The notes under the pieces are model-generated. The model was not told where the DNA came from. It ran no database searches and saw only the letters and a list, made by a program, of their open reading frames with translations. A stretch of DNA of 64,000 bases, taken from IMG/VR virus record IMGVR_UViG_3300042307_001176, positions 90,412 through 154,411 of that record; one strand, written 5' to 3'. The stretch is from a virus. A program made the translations under genes and the position numbers. Shown in pieces: positions 38,638-47,323 of the stretch. The stretch's first letter is position 1; each line of letters begins with the position of its first letter.

Positions 38638-39147
38638 ATGGCAAAAATAGCGAAAACACCGAAAATGGAAGTGATTAAAGAAGAAGCAAACGAAGCTGCT
38701 CTCGAAAAATATCTTTCTAATGTTGATCACGATAAAGTTAATTCTATCAAAAAAGATCTAGAGGATTACAAAAAGAGTCTAGCAGGAAAAGAATATGCTG
38801 TGTCTATGACACCAGAGATTTTAGATGTATTTCTAGACTACATGAAAAATGGAGTTCAGTGGAGATCTAAAGAAGCTCTTGGAGTTAAAGAGATTTTAAA
38901 AAGTATAGAGAGAACAAAAAAAGAAGGTATTAAAGATGGCGTTGCTTATTTTAATAACCTAGAGGTGGAAGCTTCACATTATTTTATTTTAAAAATGGAA
39001 GGGACTGGAGAAAGCCGAATTGATAATTTCGTAGCTCTTTGGAAAACTTTTGAAGAGACATTAGTACTAATTCAACAAGATAACTTGGTTGTTAAAGATC
39101 TTGAGCAACAATTAGCTGCTGCAGAGCAAGGATTGGAGCTAGCATAA
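38638..39147 (+). CDS. hypothetical helical protein (169 aa)
   Basis: Helical and charged (KVNSIKKDLEDYKKSL, EALGVKEILKSIERTKKEG), ending in a Gln/Ala-rich helix (DLEQQLAAAEQGLELA). No family is recognised. An intrinsic terminator follows, and no strong promoter is visible nearby. Confidence 0.65.
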   Translation: MAKIAKTPKMEVIKEEANEAALEKYLSNVDHDKVNSIKKDLEDYKKSLAGKEYAVSMTPEILDVFLDYMKNGVQWRSKEALGVKEILKSIERTKKEGIKDGVAYFNNLEVEASHYFILKMEGTGESRIDNFVALWKTFEETLVLIQQDNLVVKDLEQQLAAAEQGLELA

Positions 39148-39171
39148 TAAACCTTATACCCTAATATAACA

Positions 39172-39203
39172 AAAGACTAGAAATATTTCTAGTCTTTTTT
39201 TTG
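39172..39203 (+). terminator. intrinsic terminator
   Basis: AAGACTAGAAA/TTTCTAGTCTT, eleven pairs with a minimal loop, followed by a T run. Confidence 0.85.
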
Positions 39204-39205
39204 TG

Positions 39206-39214
39206 GATATATAT
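39206..39214 (+). promoter_or_regulatory. late promoter-like element GATATATAT
   Basis: It ends 3 nt before the ATG at 39218, directly behind a terminator. Confidence 0.55.
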
Positions 39215-39217
39215 GTC

Positions 39218-40486
39218 ATGAAGAAAAAATTGTTACCGTGGATAATAACACTTTCAGCACTGTCAGTTTCTGGATCTGCTGCTTTTTATTCTGTATCGGG
39301 TTTAGGAAAAATGTTTGCGGGTGCATCCACACAAGTTATGGTTCTAGCGGGAAGCTTAGAACTTGCAAAATTAGTAACTGCATCATTACTTTATCAATAC
39401 TGGAAACAACTTAATGGATTCCTTAAAACTTATCTCTCTGTAGCCACCTTAATATTGATTTTAATCACGTCTGCTGGAATTTACGGCTTCCTTTCATCTG
39501 CTTATCAAGAAACTGCATTTAAAGTCCAGAATCAGGATAAAAACATTGAAATATTAGATAAGGATATCGCGGTCGTTCAAACAGAGATTAAGAATTACGA
39601 ATCACAGATTTCACAGAAGAATAGCAGATTAACGCAGCTTACTACAATAAGAACAGGTCTACAAACAACACAAGATGTCCTTATAGAAAAATCAAAATCT
39701 ACAACAGCTATTAGAAAACAAATTAATGATGTTGATTCTGAAATAAAAAGAATGGATTCAGAAATATCTGTAATGAATGATTCAATATCATCAAAAAATA
39801 ATAAAATAGGAGGTATTGAAAGGAATAAATTAGGAGTTTCATCAAACTCAGATCTAGCAAAAGAAGTAGGTCCTTTAAAATATATTGCAGAGCTCACTGG
39901 TAAAACGTTAGATCAAGTTGTGAATTGGTATATCATTGTACTAATGTTAGTTTTTGATCCTTTAGCAATTGCTTTAGTTATTGCAGCAAACTTTGCTTTT
40001 GAGATAACCAAAGATAAAGAAAACAAAATAGAAATAAAAAAAAACAAAGAAATGAAAGAGAATAAATTGAAAAAGTTTTGGAGTAATCTATTTAAGAAAA
40101 AAATCCAAAAAAACCAAGAAGCAATAGTAAAAGAAACAAAAGAGAATAAATTAAAAAAGTTCTGGGATAATTTATTCAAGAAAAAAGTACAAAAACTGCA
40201 AGAAGAAAATAGCGGAATACATCACAAAAAAGAATATGTTATAGATTACAGTGAGACAAAAAATGATTCGGAAGGTATTATATTTATACCTCAAGAAACT
40301 GTAATTGAAGAGCCTAAAATTATTATAGAACCAGTATCTATTATTCCAATAGAAGAAAATGTGAAAGATATAGAGAATAAAATAGATGATACGGATAAAT
40401 ACAAAGATATTAATCTTTCTTTTGAAGAACAAAAAAAAATTAGAGAGAGATTTAGAAATAATCCAGAGTCGGACCTTTTAAATTAA
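39218..40486 (+). CDS. membrane-anchored coiled-coil protein (422 aa)
   Basis: The start at 39218 is chosen because the upstream GTG lies in the promoter element. Two or three N-terminal membrane helices (PWIITLSALSVSGSAAFYSV, VMVLAGSLELAKLVTASLL, YLSVATLILILITSAGIYGF) precede a long coiled coil (about 105-215) and another membrane segment (WYIIVLMLVFDPLAIALVI). Then come two copies of a KENKLKKFWxNLFKKK repeat and an acidic tail. T4-like phages of marine hosts have similar membrane/coiled-coil virion or lysis-timing proteins; the role here is unknown. Confidence 0.65.
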   Translation: MKKKLLPWIITLSALSVSGSAAFYSVSGLGKMFAGASTQVMVLAGSLELAKLVTASLLYQYWKQLNGFLKTYLSVATLILILITSAGIYGFLSSAYQETAFKVQNQDKNIEILDKDIAVVQTEIKNYESQISQKNSRLTQLTTIRTGLQTTQDVLIEKSKSTTAIRKQINDVDSEIKRMDSEISVMNDSISSKNNKIGGIERNKLGVSSNSDLAKEVGPLKYIAELTGKTLDQVVNWYIIVLMLVFDPLAIALVIAANFAFEITKDKENKIEIKKNKEMKENKLKKFWSNLFKKKIQKNQEAIVKETKENKLKKFWDNLFKKKVQKLQEENSGIHHKKEYVIDYSETKNDSEGIIFIPQETVIEEPKIIIEPVSIIPIEENVKDIENKIDDTDKYKDINLSFEEQKKIRERFRNNPESDLLN

Positions 40487-40487
40487 G

Positions 40488-41072
40488 ATGATAAAACCTG
40501 TTTATACAACAAATCCTGTTCATATTAAATATCTAGATTGTAATCCCGCAGTCTATAGGAGGATTAGTTTTCAATCGTGTAATTTAGATATTAAAGAAGG
40601 TGCAAACGTTCTATCTACTATATCTTTATGTGATTTTAAACTTGAATCATTAGGGAGTTCTGAATTAGGTGGTTGCGGTGGTTCATTAAAAAAGAACATA
40701 ACTTTAAATGCTTTAAGTACCTATATACTAACAGCAAGTGAAATTGGACAAGCACAAGGAGAGGTTCAAATGATAGTGGTAAAAGCTACGTACCAAAAAA
40801 ATCATCGAGAAGAGGATAGACTTGTATACTGGGAATATAAAGGAAACACCTACCCAATGCATAATTTAATGATATTAACAGGCAGAACACAAGCAGAAAT
40901 ACCATGGCAAGGGTGGGATTTAGGATATTATTCAAACACTCCACCAAGTCCGGTATTTAGCCCACACACATATCCACCAATAGCATCGCCCGATTTATCG
41001 TTCGGAGGAATTATGTTCAGTAATCCTAGCAACACATATAATACTGAACTAGAAATATTTGTTTTTAATTAA
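40488..41072 (+). CDS. hypothetical beta-rich protein, paralogue A (194 aa)
   Basis: It shares with the next gene a core F-Q-x-CNL-x-I-x-x-G-x-x-VL-x-x-ISLCD (about 28-48) followed by a later FGGIMFSNPSNTYNTELEI end. The protein is beta-rich with several Cys and no signal peptide. A role as small fibre or decoration protein is possible. It follows the preceding gene by 1 nt. Confidence 0.6.
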   Translation: MIKPVYTTNPVHIKYLDCNPAVYRRISFQSCNLDIKEGANVLSTISLCDFKLESLGSSELGGCGGSLKKNITLNALSTYILTASEIGQAQGEVQMIVVKATYQKNHREEDRLVYWEYKGNTYPMHNLMILTGRTQAEIPWQGWDLGYYSNTPPSPVFSPHTYPPIASPDLSFGGIMFSNPSNTYNTELEIFVFN

Positions 41073-41557
41073 TGGCTACACCACCTATAGTATGTGATAC
41101 AATACAGTTTGAAGGAGCAATATTTCAAAGATGTAACTTGAGTGTAATAAAAGGCACTACGGTTCTTAGAGAAATAAGTCTTTGTGATACTAATATAATT
41201 TTGAATAATTACACATCTTTTAATGGGTGCATATACAGTAATTCAAGTCTTATTCTTAATTCTGAAGGATTAGGAGAGGTATCTTTTATAATGATAAAAG
41301 CAAGTTACCCATCAACACTTCCAGTATATAATAGATTTATTAATATAATTTATAATGGATCATATTTACCAATGTCAGATATAACATTATTAACGGGGAA
41401 TCCGTCAGATCTTTCCCCATATTTTTTAGGAAGAGGTTGGGATTTAGATCCAAACGGAAGTGATATTGAATCCCCTTACTTTGATGAAGGAGGTATGTTA
41501 TTATATAATCCACATTCAGTTAGAGTAAATGTTGAGGTTATTATTGGGGGAAATTAA
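41072..41557 (+). CDS. hypothetical beta-rich protein, paralogue B (161 aa)
   Basis: Shorter paralogue of the preceding gene: FQRCNLSVIKGTTVLREISLC near residues 18-38, WDLDPNG corresponding to WDLGYYS, and the end GGMLLYNPHSVRVNVEVII. The start overlaps the preceding stop (TAATG). The function is unknown. Confidence 0.6.
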   Translation: MATPPIVCDTIQFEGAIFQRCNLSVIKGTTVLREISLCDTNIILNNYTSFNGCIYSNSSLILNSEGLGEVSFIMIKASYPSTLPVYNRFINIIYNGSYLPMSDITLLTGNPSDLSPYFLGRGWDLDPNGSDIESPYFDEGGMLLYNPHSVRVNVEVIIGGN

Positions 41558-41627
41558 ATAAACGAGATTGAAACTTATTATTATAAAGATCATTAAATAA
41601 TAACAAAGAGGAATCTAGAAAAGAATA

Positions 41628-41636
41628 GATATATAC
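41628..41636 (+). promoter_or_regulatory. late promoter-like element GATATATAC
   Basis: It ends 18 nt before the ATG at 41655 of the large head-region protein. Confidence 0.5.
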
Positions 41637-41654
41637 TAAAAAAGCGAATTAAAA

Positions 41655-43991
41655 ATGGAAAAAAATATTAATCCAGAGATCAACAGATTAAACATGGAAA
41701 CATCTAAGCAAGCAGCTGATTCTTTAAGAGAATGGGCAGGATTAGGTGCTTCTCAAGCTCCTGTTGCTTCTTCATTTCTTAATGGCTCAACTGCTCAGCA
41801 CTTAAACGAATCTGCATTTCCAGATATGTCAACTAAAGCTTCTAAAAGAACTTCTTTCAGCTTTGGTGTTTTAAATACTGTTTCAGCATTAAGAAACTCA
41901 AGCTTAAATGAATTACCAGCAGGTAAAATTCTTTTAGAAAAATACAATTACTTACTAATAGAAAAAGGTATTTCTGAATCCTTTATTATTGAAGAATTGT
42001 TAAACGATCTTAGCTCTTTTTCTTGGGAAAATTCAGTTAAACCAGTTTTAGAAAACTTAACAAATACTTTTGAAAGTAACAGAAGAGAAGTTGAGGTTTT
42101 AAAAACTTACGAGACTATTAAGAATAATTCAGGAAAAGAACTTTTTTCAGATGCTACAGACCAAATGAAAAATTGGTTATCCTCAGAAAAAAGAAGCTCA
42201 GATACTTTAGTTCACGGATTAAAAAGATTTGGATTTAACCCGATGGTTAGAAATTTAGTTAGTTTCCTTTCAATTTACGAAAATCAAGGCACTAGCAAAT
42301 TTAATGTTGGATTTGACAATAATATTTGCGAGATCAGTAATATCTATTCTCCAGTATATGTTAACGAAAATGAAGTGGTATTTTACTCTTCTGGTAAATT
42401 CTTAAAACTTCAAGAATCTGAAGGAACTATTTTTGAATGCGAAATGGAAGAAGTTCCTGCTGAGCTACAAGACAAAGCTTCAATCTTAGCTGATAGAGAC
42501 GTTAGAGTTGAGAATAACAGAATATTATTAACACTTGGAAATAATAAAATCGAGATCTCTTTTGCAAATGAATCAAAAACTATCTTCTTTGATGGTAAAG
42601 AAATTAAGGAAGAAGATTTACCGCTTGCAGTAAGTGTTTCAACTAATAACTTATTGGAAAATTCAAACTACAAGATCAATAAAGCAATTTTTATTGCTAA
42701 AGTTGCTGATGAGATTATTGATTTGGATTTTGGTAAAAAAATTAAATCTAAAGTTTATGAAGGTGTAGAAGCTAATATATTTAAAATTGGCGCAACTATC
42801 TACGTTCAAACAGTTAATCCAGCAATGAAATTAAATAAAATCTACGAAGCTAATGCTACTCAAGCTATTAATATCGTTAAAGACTTTATTAAATATGATA
42901 TCTCTGAATCTTTAACAGAATTCTTAGATGGCGAAGTAGCTTTCTTAAGCGTTATGAAAAATGACAAAACAGAAATCGTTAAGAATATTGATATCTTAGA
43001 AAGCGAATTAAGAAAATTAGATGTTGTTAAGGAACAAAATCCTCTTATTGCTAATTCTGATGAACTAATATCTTTAGAAGAAGGTATCGAAAACGAAATC
43101 GAATCTTTAAAAGACAGATGGAATCAAATCAATGTAGAAATTGAAAGATTTGAAAATAAAGCTAAAGACGTTTCTTCAAATATGAATGAAGATCTTGGAT
43201 ATCCAATTGATACTGAGGTTAGAGTAAAAAGAAACGGCGTTAAAGGCAGAGTGATTGGAGTAGACGGAAGCTCTAAGACTTACACTATATTATTCCAAGA
43301 GGGTAAAACAGGAGAATATTTCTTCTCTGATGTAGAAGATCTTACTGATGAAGTTAACAACTACGACATTAAAACTCCTGATTTAGATATTGAATACACT
43401 GACGATTTAGCTAATGAATCTAATCAAAATTTAGCATCTGCACCAGGAAATAAAGGAGGTAGTTATAAAGATAAATCGGTTATGAATTTATCTAAAAAAC
43501 ACATGGCTGCTGCTCCTAATAAAAAAACAGGATCATCTCCTAAATTTATAGATAATGATTCAAATGCTAATTTTGGAAAAACACCTAAGTCTGGTAAAAG
43601 AACATCTGAAACAGGAAACAGTGTAAAATCTGGAGCTAGTAATTTAGCAAAACTTCCTAAAGGATCTGCTGGTAAAGGACAAAACTTTATTGATGGATTA
43701 GAAAATTTAGATTTAGCTAAAGCACCAAGTGGATCTGTTAAAGGATCAGCTAAATTTATTCAAGATCTTAAGAATATGAATCTTGCAATTAAAGAGAGTC
43801 AAAAAAATTCGCACATTGAAAAAGCTCCTGCAGGATCAAAAGAAGTACCTAAAAAGTTTATTGAAAAAGAAGAGAGAGCTAATTTAGCAGATGCTCACGG
43901 AAATTCCAATAAGAATGGTAAAAGATTTGCAGAAGCAGATTCTGTAGCAGCATTTGCTACTACACCAGGGAGAGCATCAAAAAAAAAGTAA
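41655..43991 (+). CDS. large head-region structural protein (778 aa) ending at a slippery site
   Basis: Unrecognised. Residues 1-560 are helical and acidic with a coiled coil (about 430-510), and a small beta domain (TEVRVKRNGVKGRVIGV, about 523). The last 190 residues hold about seven imperfect repeats of the type NLAKAPxGSxKGxxKFIxD. Codon use looks like that of highly expressed genes. It lies before gp55, gp4 and the portals and has a late promoter-like element, so a scaffold/core or internal head protein is likely. Its last codons AAA AAA AAG TAA form a -1 slippery sequence followed by a strong hairpin. Confidence 0.7.
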   Translation: MEKNINPEINRLNMETSKQAADSLREWAGLGASQAPVASSFLNGSTAQHLNESAFPDMSTKASKRTSFSFGVLNTVSALRNSSLNELPAGKILLEKYNYLLIEKGISESFIIEELLNDLSSFSWENSVKPVLENLTNTFESNRREVEVLKTYETIKNNSGKELFSDATDQMKNWLSSEKRSSDTLVHGLKRFGFNPMVRNLVSFLSIYENQGTSKFNVGFDNNICEISNIYSPVYVNENEVVFYSSGKFLKLQESEGTIFECEMEEVPAELQDKASILADRDVRVENNRILLTLGNNKIEISFANESKTIFFDGKEIKEEDLPLAVSVSTNNLLENSNYKINKAIFIAKVADEIIDLDFGKKIKSKVYEGVEANIFKIGATIYVQTVNPAMKLNKIYEANATQAINIVKDFIKYDISESLTEFLDGEVAFLSVMKNDKTEIVKNIDILESELRKLDVVKEQNPLIANSDELISLEEGIENEIESLKDRWNQINVEIERFENKAKDVSSNMNEDLGYPIDTEVRVKRNGVKGRVIGVDGSSKTYTILFQEGKTGEYFFSDVEDLTDEVNNYDIKTPDLDIEYTDDLANESNQNLASAPGNKGGSYKDKSVMNLSKKHMAAAPNKKTGSSPKFIDNDSNANFGKTPKSGKRTSETGNSVKSGASNLAKLPKGSAGKGQNFIDGLENLDLAKAPSGSVKGSAKFIQDLKNMNLAIKESQKNSHIEKAPAGSKEVPKKFIEKEERANLADAHGNSNKNGKRFAEADSVAAFATTPGRASKKK
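43982..43988 (+). promoter_or_regulatory. A_AAA_AAG slippery heptamer
   Basis: In the reading frame the end is TCA AAA AAA AAG TAA; the heptamer A AAA AAG at 43982-43988 is the dnaX-type -1 frameshift site, with the zero-frame stop directly behind it. Confidence 0.65.
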
Positions 43992-44239
43992 TTACGAAGA
44001 AAATAATTGAGTCTGTTGGCCAAAAATCCGAAGAGGGTATTGGCAACAGACTCAATTTTGTTTTAGATGATTTGAAAGATTGTCTAGCAAAGATAAAGGA
44101 ATTGGAAACTTCTAGCGAAGAACACGGTAAGATAGGTATAGAAACAATTAGAAATTCGAGGATAAATTTGGAAAAATTAAGATTAAATTTAGAAGATCAA
44201 ATAGAGAAACTCCAAAATAACAGCCCCGAAGCACAATGA
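43988..44239 (+). CDS. -1 frame extension of the head-region protein (83 codons)
   Basis: The -1 frame is open from 43922 to the TGA at 44237 and has no ATG or GTG; the first usable start inside it is TTG at 44072. After a slip it would add VITKKIIESVGQ and onwards, ending as a charged coiled coil (INLEKLRLNLEDQIEKLQNN). Composition is coding-like and the TGA overlaps the gp55 ATG (ATGA), as expected for a genuine gene end. Alternatives are a separate 55-aa gene from TTG 44072. Confidence 0.55.
   Translation, partial: VITKKIIESVGQKSEEGIGNRLNFVLDDLKDCLAKIKELETSSEEHGKIGIETIRNSRINLEKLRLNLEDQIEKLQNNSPEAQ
44005..44057 (+). other. strong hairpin downstream of slippery site
   Basis: AATTGAGTCTGTTG (44005-44018) pairs perfectly with CAACAGACTCAATT (44044-44057), with further inner pairs CCAA/TTGG and CC/GG. 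It begins 16 nt after the heptamer. It may stimulate frameshifting or act as a terminator (followed by TTGTTTT). Confidence 0.7.
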
Positions 44240-44592
44240 TATATGTAAAAAACAAAGAGCTTAAAAGAGCTTTACAAGAAAGCAAAGAAGTAGGAAAACT
44301 CACATCCGAAACTGTGCAAATGTTTACTTTAATAGTAAACGGAATGTCTAAGACCCATTCATACAGAGATCACGAAGATCGCGAAGATTGTATCTCATTC
44401 GGATTAGAGGATTTAATAAAATACTGGAACAGATACGATCCAGCAAAATCTGATAATCCTTTTGCTTTCATTTCGCAAATAGCACATAATGGAATGAAGA
44501 AAGGATGGAAAAAAATATATCCACCTAAAGCTCCTAAAACTATACCATTTTCAAGAATCGTAAGAGAAGAAAATTCCAATTATAATATATAA
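44236..44592 (+). CDS. gp55: late sigma factor, gp55-like (118 aa)
   Basis: It follows T4 gp55 segment by segment: YVKNKELKRAL (gp55 YVNNKELLQAI), LIVNGMSKTHSYRDH (LIAEGLSKRFNFSG), REDCISFGLEDLIKYWNRYDPAKSDNP (read in parts, about 51-77; gp55 [25 protein letters not shown]) and FAFISQIAHNGMKKGWKK (HAYITQACFNAFVQRIKK). It is shorter than T4 gp55 (185), lacking the C-terminal clamp-binding end or having a different one (SRIVREENSNYNI). gp55 reads TATAAATA late promoters; here the GATATATAA elements are the natural targets. Confidence 0.8.
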   Translation: MIYVKNKELKRALQESKEVGKLTSETVQMFTLIVNGMSKTHSYRDHEDREDCISFGLEDLIKYWNRYDPAKSDNPFAFISQIAHNGMKKGWKKIYPPKAPKTIPFSRIVREENSNYNI

Positions 44593-44598
44593 TTGTGA

Positions 44599-45084
44599 AT
44601 GGACATCAAAAAACTAAAGCCGAATGGTAAATGGAAGTCTGGTAAATACTACCCTACTAATCCAGAAAAGTATATTGGTGATATTCATAATATAATTTAT
44701 AGAAGCTCTTGGGAACAAAGATTTTGTCAGTATTGTGATATTAATCCCAATATAACTAAATGGAGCTCAGAACCTACAGGTATTCCTTATTGGAGTCCAA
44801 TTGATAAAAAAGAACATAAATACTTTGTTGATTATTATATCCAGGTATTAAAAAATAACTCGGTAGAAAATTGGTTAATTGAAATAAAGCCAGAAGATCA
44901 GTATGCTTTACATATGAGGCCAAAAGAGCCTACAGGTAATCTTACGGAAAAGAAAATAAGAAGCTATAATGAAAGACTCAAAACTTGGATCACAAACAGA
45001 TGTAAGTTTGAAGCAGCAACAAGATTTGCAGAATCTAGAGGTTATAAGTTTGGAGCTATAAACGAAACCTTTATAATGCGATGA
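44599..45084 (+). CDS. gp4: head completion protein, gp4-like (161 aa)
   Basis: GKWKSGKYYPTNPEKYIGD, then IIYRSSWEQRFCQYCDINPN, WSSEPTGIPYWSP, YFVDYYIQ and LIEIKPEDQ line up with T4 gp4 (GKWVPKNISKYRGD, ITYRSNWEKFFFEWLDKNP, WGSETAVIPYF, YFMDIWM, FIEIKPKKE). The YFxDxxxxxxxxxxxFIEIKP pattern is a nuclease-like fold. gp4 acts after packaging in joining tails to heads. It starts 6 nt after gp55. Confidence 0.85.
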   Translation: MDIKKLKPNGKWKSGKYYPTNPEKYIGDIHNIIYRSSWEQRFCQYCDINPNITKWSSEPTGIPYWSPIDKKEHKYFVDYYIQVLKNNSVENWLIEIKPEDQYALHMRPKEPTGNLTEKKIRSYNERLKTWITNRCKFEAATRFAESRGYKFGAINETFIMR

Positions 45085-45674
45085 AACCTTTTAAAACACA
45101 ATTTGAAGATTATAAATTATCAGTATCTGGTCTTTCGTCATTAGCCGAGGATTCTTTTATGCACTGGTTTAAAACATTTGTAAATAGTAAGAGCCAATTT
45201 AACCCTTCGAGTTTTTTGTCAGGTAAAGTTTATTCATTAGAATATAACGACCAATTAGAAAAATCTAAAAAATATATTAATAAAAGACCCATAGTATTCT
45301 TTACTGGCTTTAAAAGCTACGAAGATAAGACAATATTTTATGGTATAGATTTAATATTGCTGTCTCCTCAATTTAGAATTCCTTTTTTTACAAGAATACA
45401 AAGTGTTTATCAAGAAATCATAGAAAAGAACCAAGAAAAAATCGGCAGGGGGGAAATTAAATCACAGGTTCTGTTAAAAACAGATTACGAAACACTTGAC
45501 ACTATTCTTAAAGGAATAAACTATAAACATGCTTATAGAGCATGGGATTTAAAAAAAGTTCGTGATGTTGTGGAAATTCCTTACGAAGATTGGACTAGAA
45601 TAGTATATCTGGATACTAGGTCAATTGAAGGGACCCAGTTAAATGAGATATATAAGAAAAATTTACAGATCTAA
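45081..45674 (+). CDS. hypothetical T4-like virion-region protein (197 aa)
   Basis: GKVYSLEYNDQLEKSKKYINKRP, here from about 49, followed by IVFFTGF, YGIDLILLSPQFRIPFF and later WDLKKVRDVVEIPYEDW resembles a family of T4-like phage proteins with a 'YDPKTKDxLPYYDxFPL ... GLNLHYLPP' pattern that I recall from marine T4-like genomes; no function is certain. It overlaps gp4 by 4 nt and the portal gene by 1 nt. Confidence 0.55.
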   Translation: MKPFKTQFEDYKLSVSGLSSLAEDSFMHWFKTFVNSKSQFNPSSFLSGKVYSLEYNDQLEKSKKYINKRPIVFFTGFKSYEDKTIFYGIDLILLSPQFRIPFFTRIQSVYQEIIEKNQEKIGRGEIKSQVLLKTDYETLDTILKGINYKHAYRAWDLKKVRDVVEIPYEDWTRIVYLDTRSIEGTQLNEIYKKNLQI

Positions 45675-47317
45675 TGGCTGGATTTACAGATGATAAAAAA
45701 ACATTCTTTAGTGCTATTATAGATAGCGTTAAAAAAGTTGGCAGTTTTGGTATGTCTTATGAGGATCTAGTGATTAAAAATTCACAAGCAGTAGGTGTAA
45801 GCGAAGCACAATTCCTACAAAAAGGAGGTATTAAAGATGAGGCTTTCTTATTCGGTTTAAGAAGAGCAGATACAACAACTAAGCAGTATATAGCTTATTT
45901 TGATAAAGATTATAAAAATAAAAAGCATTACTTACAAGGTTTTTCACAGAATCCAGAGATTGAATTTATTTTAGATACTATTTGTGATGAAGCTATAGTG
46001 TATGACGAAAGAAACTTTTGGGCTTACTTCTCATTTATGCAGCACGATGATGTTGATGAAGAGACATACGATAAAGTACAAAAAAGATACAAAGAGATCT
46101 ATAATCTATTTGGATTTAACCAAGACATATTAGCTTGGCACTTATTCAGAAAATTCTTATCCGATGGTATATTATCTTTTGAAATAGTATTTGATAAGAA
46201 AGGTAAAAATATAGTAGGTTTTAAGGAATTAGATCCTGCTTCTCTTGTACCAACAGTAGAAGCACAGCCTGACGGATCATTTATAGACATATGGATTCAA
46301 TATCCAGATAACCCATCTTTGACTAGAAAGCTTTATGATTCGCAGATAATTTATATAAGTTATGCTAAAGGTGGAGGTACAGCAGGTAGAGTAAGTTATA
46401 CTGAAAGATTAATTAGATCATTCAACTTACTTAGAATTATGGAACACACCAGAATCATCTGGAACGTAATGAATTCTTCTTATCGTATGGCAATGACAGT
46501 TCCAATTGGAACTAAATCTCCGCAAAAAGCTAAACAGACTCTTGGAGAGTTAATGTCAATCTATAAAGAAGATATTAGATTAAATACTGATAGTGGAGAA
46601 TTATCAGTAGACGGAAAACCCAAAATACAATTCTTTAAGAATTATTTAATGCCTTCATCTCCTAACGGAACACCAGATATTCAGCCTTTAGCTGGAGCAG
46701 GTGATGCTACCGCATTCTCCGATACTACGGTATTAAAATATTTTGCAAATAAATTAAGGATGGATTCTAAAATACCTGCTACTAGATTCGGTAGGGAAGA
46801 ATCAGGATCAGAAGGTACTATTACATTTACTGCAGAAGGATTAGACCAAGAAGAAATTAGATTCGGTAAATTTATAAACAGATTAAGGTCAATATACCAA
46901 GATATTTTAATGAAACCATTATGGGTTCAATTCTGTTTAGATTTTCCTAATCTAAAAACCGATTACATTCTAAAATCTGAATTCGGACTAGACTACGTTA
47001 AGGAAAATATGTTTAGAGAAGCCAAGGATATGGAGGTAATGGTAGCAAGAAAGGATCAGGTTATAAAAATTTCAGGTCTACTAAATTCCGAAGGTAAAAA
47101 ATACTTCAGTATGGATTTCTTAGTTGATAGATTTCTAGGAATGAATAACCAAGATATTTCCGATAACAAAAAAGCTAAAGAAGAAGCTGCTGATAAGAAA
47201 AAAGAAGCTGCAGGAGCAACAGGCGGAACACCAACTGAAGACGAAGCACCAGCTGAAGGAGCAACAGGTGAAGCACCAGCTGAAGAAGAAGAAGGAGGAG
47301 AAGAATTTACACTATAA
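45674..47317 (+). CDS. gp20: portal protein, gp20-like, copy 1 (547 aa)
   Basis: Portal pattern: EFILDTICDEAIVYDERN (about 96-113), FRKFLSDGILSFEIVFD, VGFKELDPASLVPTVE, RRVSYTERLIRSFNLLRIMEHTRIIWNVM-like order, MTVPIGTKSPQKAKQTLGELM, and LRMDSKIPATRFG (about 364-376), matching T4 gp20 features. The length equals T4 gp20 (524). The C-terminus is a low-complexity Ala/Glu/Thr tail (GATGGTPTEDEAPAEGATG). It forms the 12-subunit DNA gate at the head vertex. A second full-length portal follows 6 nt later. Confidence 0.88.
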   Translation: MAGFTDDKKTFFSAIIDSVKKVGSFGMSYEDLVIKNSQAVGVSEAQFLQKGGIKDEAFLFGLRRADTTTKQYIAYFDKDYKNKKHYLQGFSQNPEIEFILDTICDEAIVYDERNFWAYFSFMQHDDVDEETYDKVQKRYKEIYNLFGFNQDILAWHLFRKFLSDGILSFEIVFDKKGKNIVGFKELDPASLVPTVEAQPDGSFIDIWIQYPDNPSLTRKLYDSQIIYISYAKGGGTAGRVSYTERLIRSFNLLRIMEHTRIIWNVMNSSYRMAMTVPIGTKSPQKAKQTLGELMSIYKEDIRLNTDSGELSVDGKPKIQFFKNYLMPSSPNGTPDIQPLAGAGDATAFSDTTVLKYFANKLRMDSKIPATRFGREESGSEGTITFTAEGLDQEEIRFGKFINRLRSIYQDILMKPLWVQFCLDFPNLKTDYILKSEFGLDYVKENMFREAKDMEVMVARKDQVIKISGLLNSEGKKYFSMDFLVDRFLGMNNQDISDNKKAKEEAADKKKEAAGATGGTPTEDEAPAEGATGEAPAEEEEGGEEFTL

Positions 47318-47323
47318 AAAAAT

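Noticed and set aside
39203-39217. GTG start of the coiled-coil membrane protein
   Set aside because: It overlaps the late promoter-like element at 39206; ATG at 39218 starts a normal basic-hydrophobic N-terminus.
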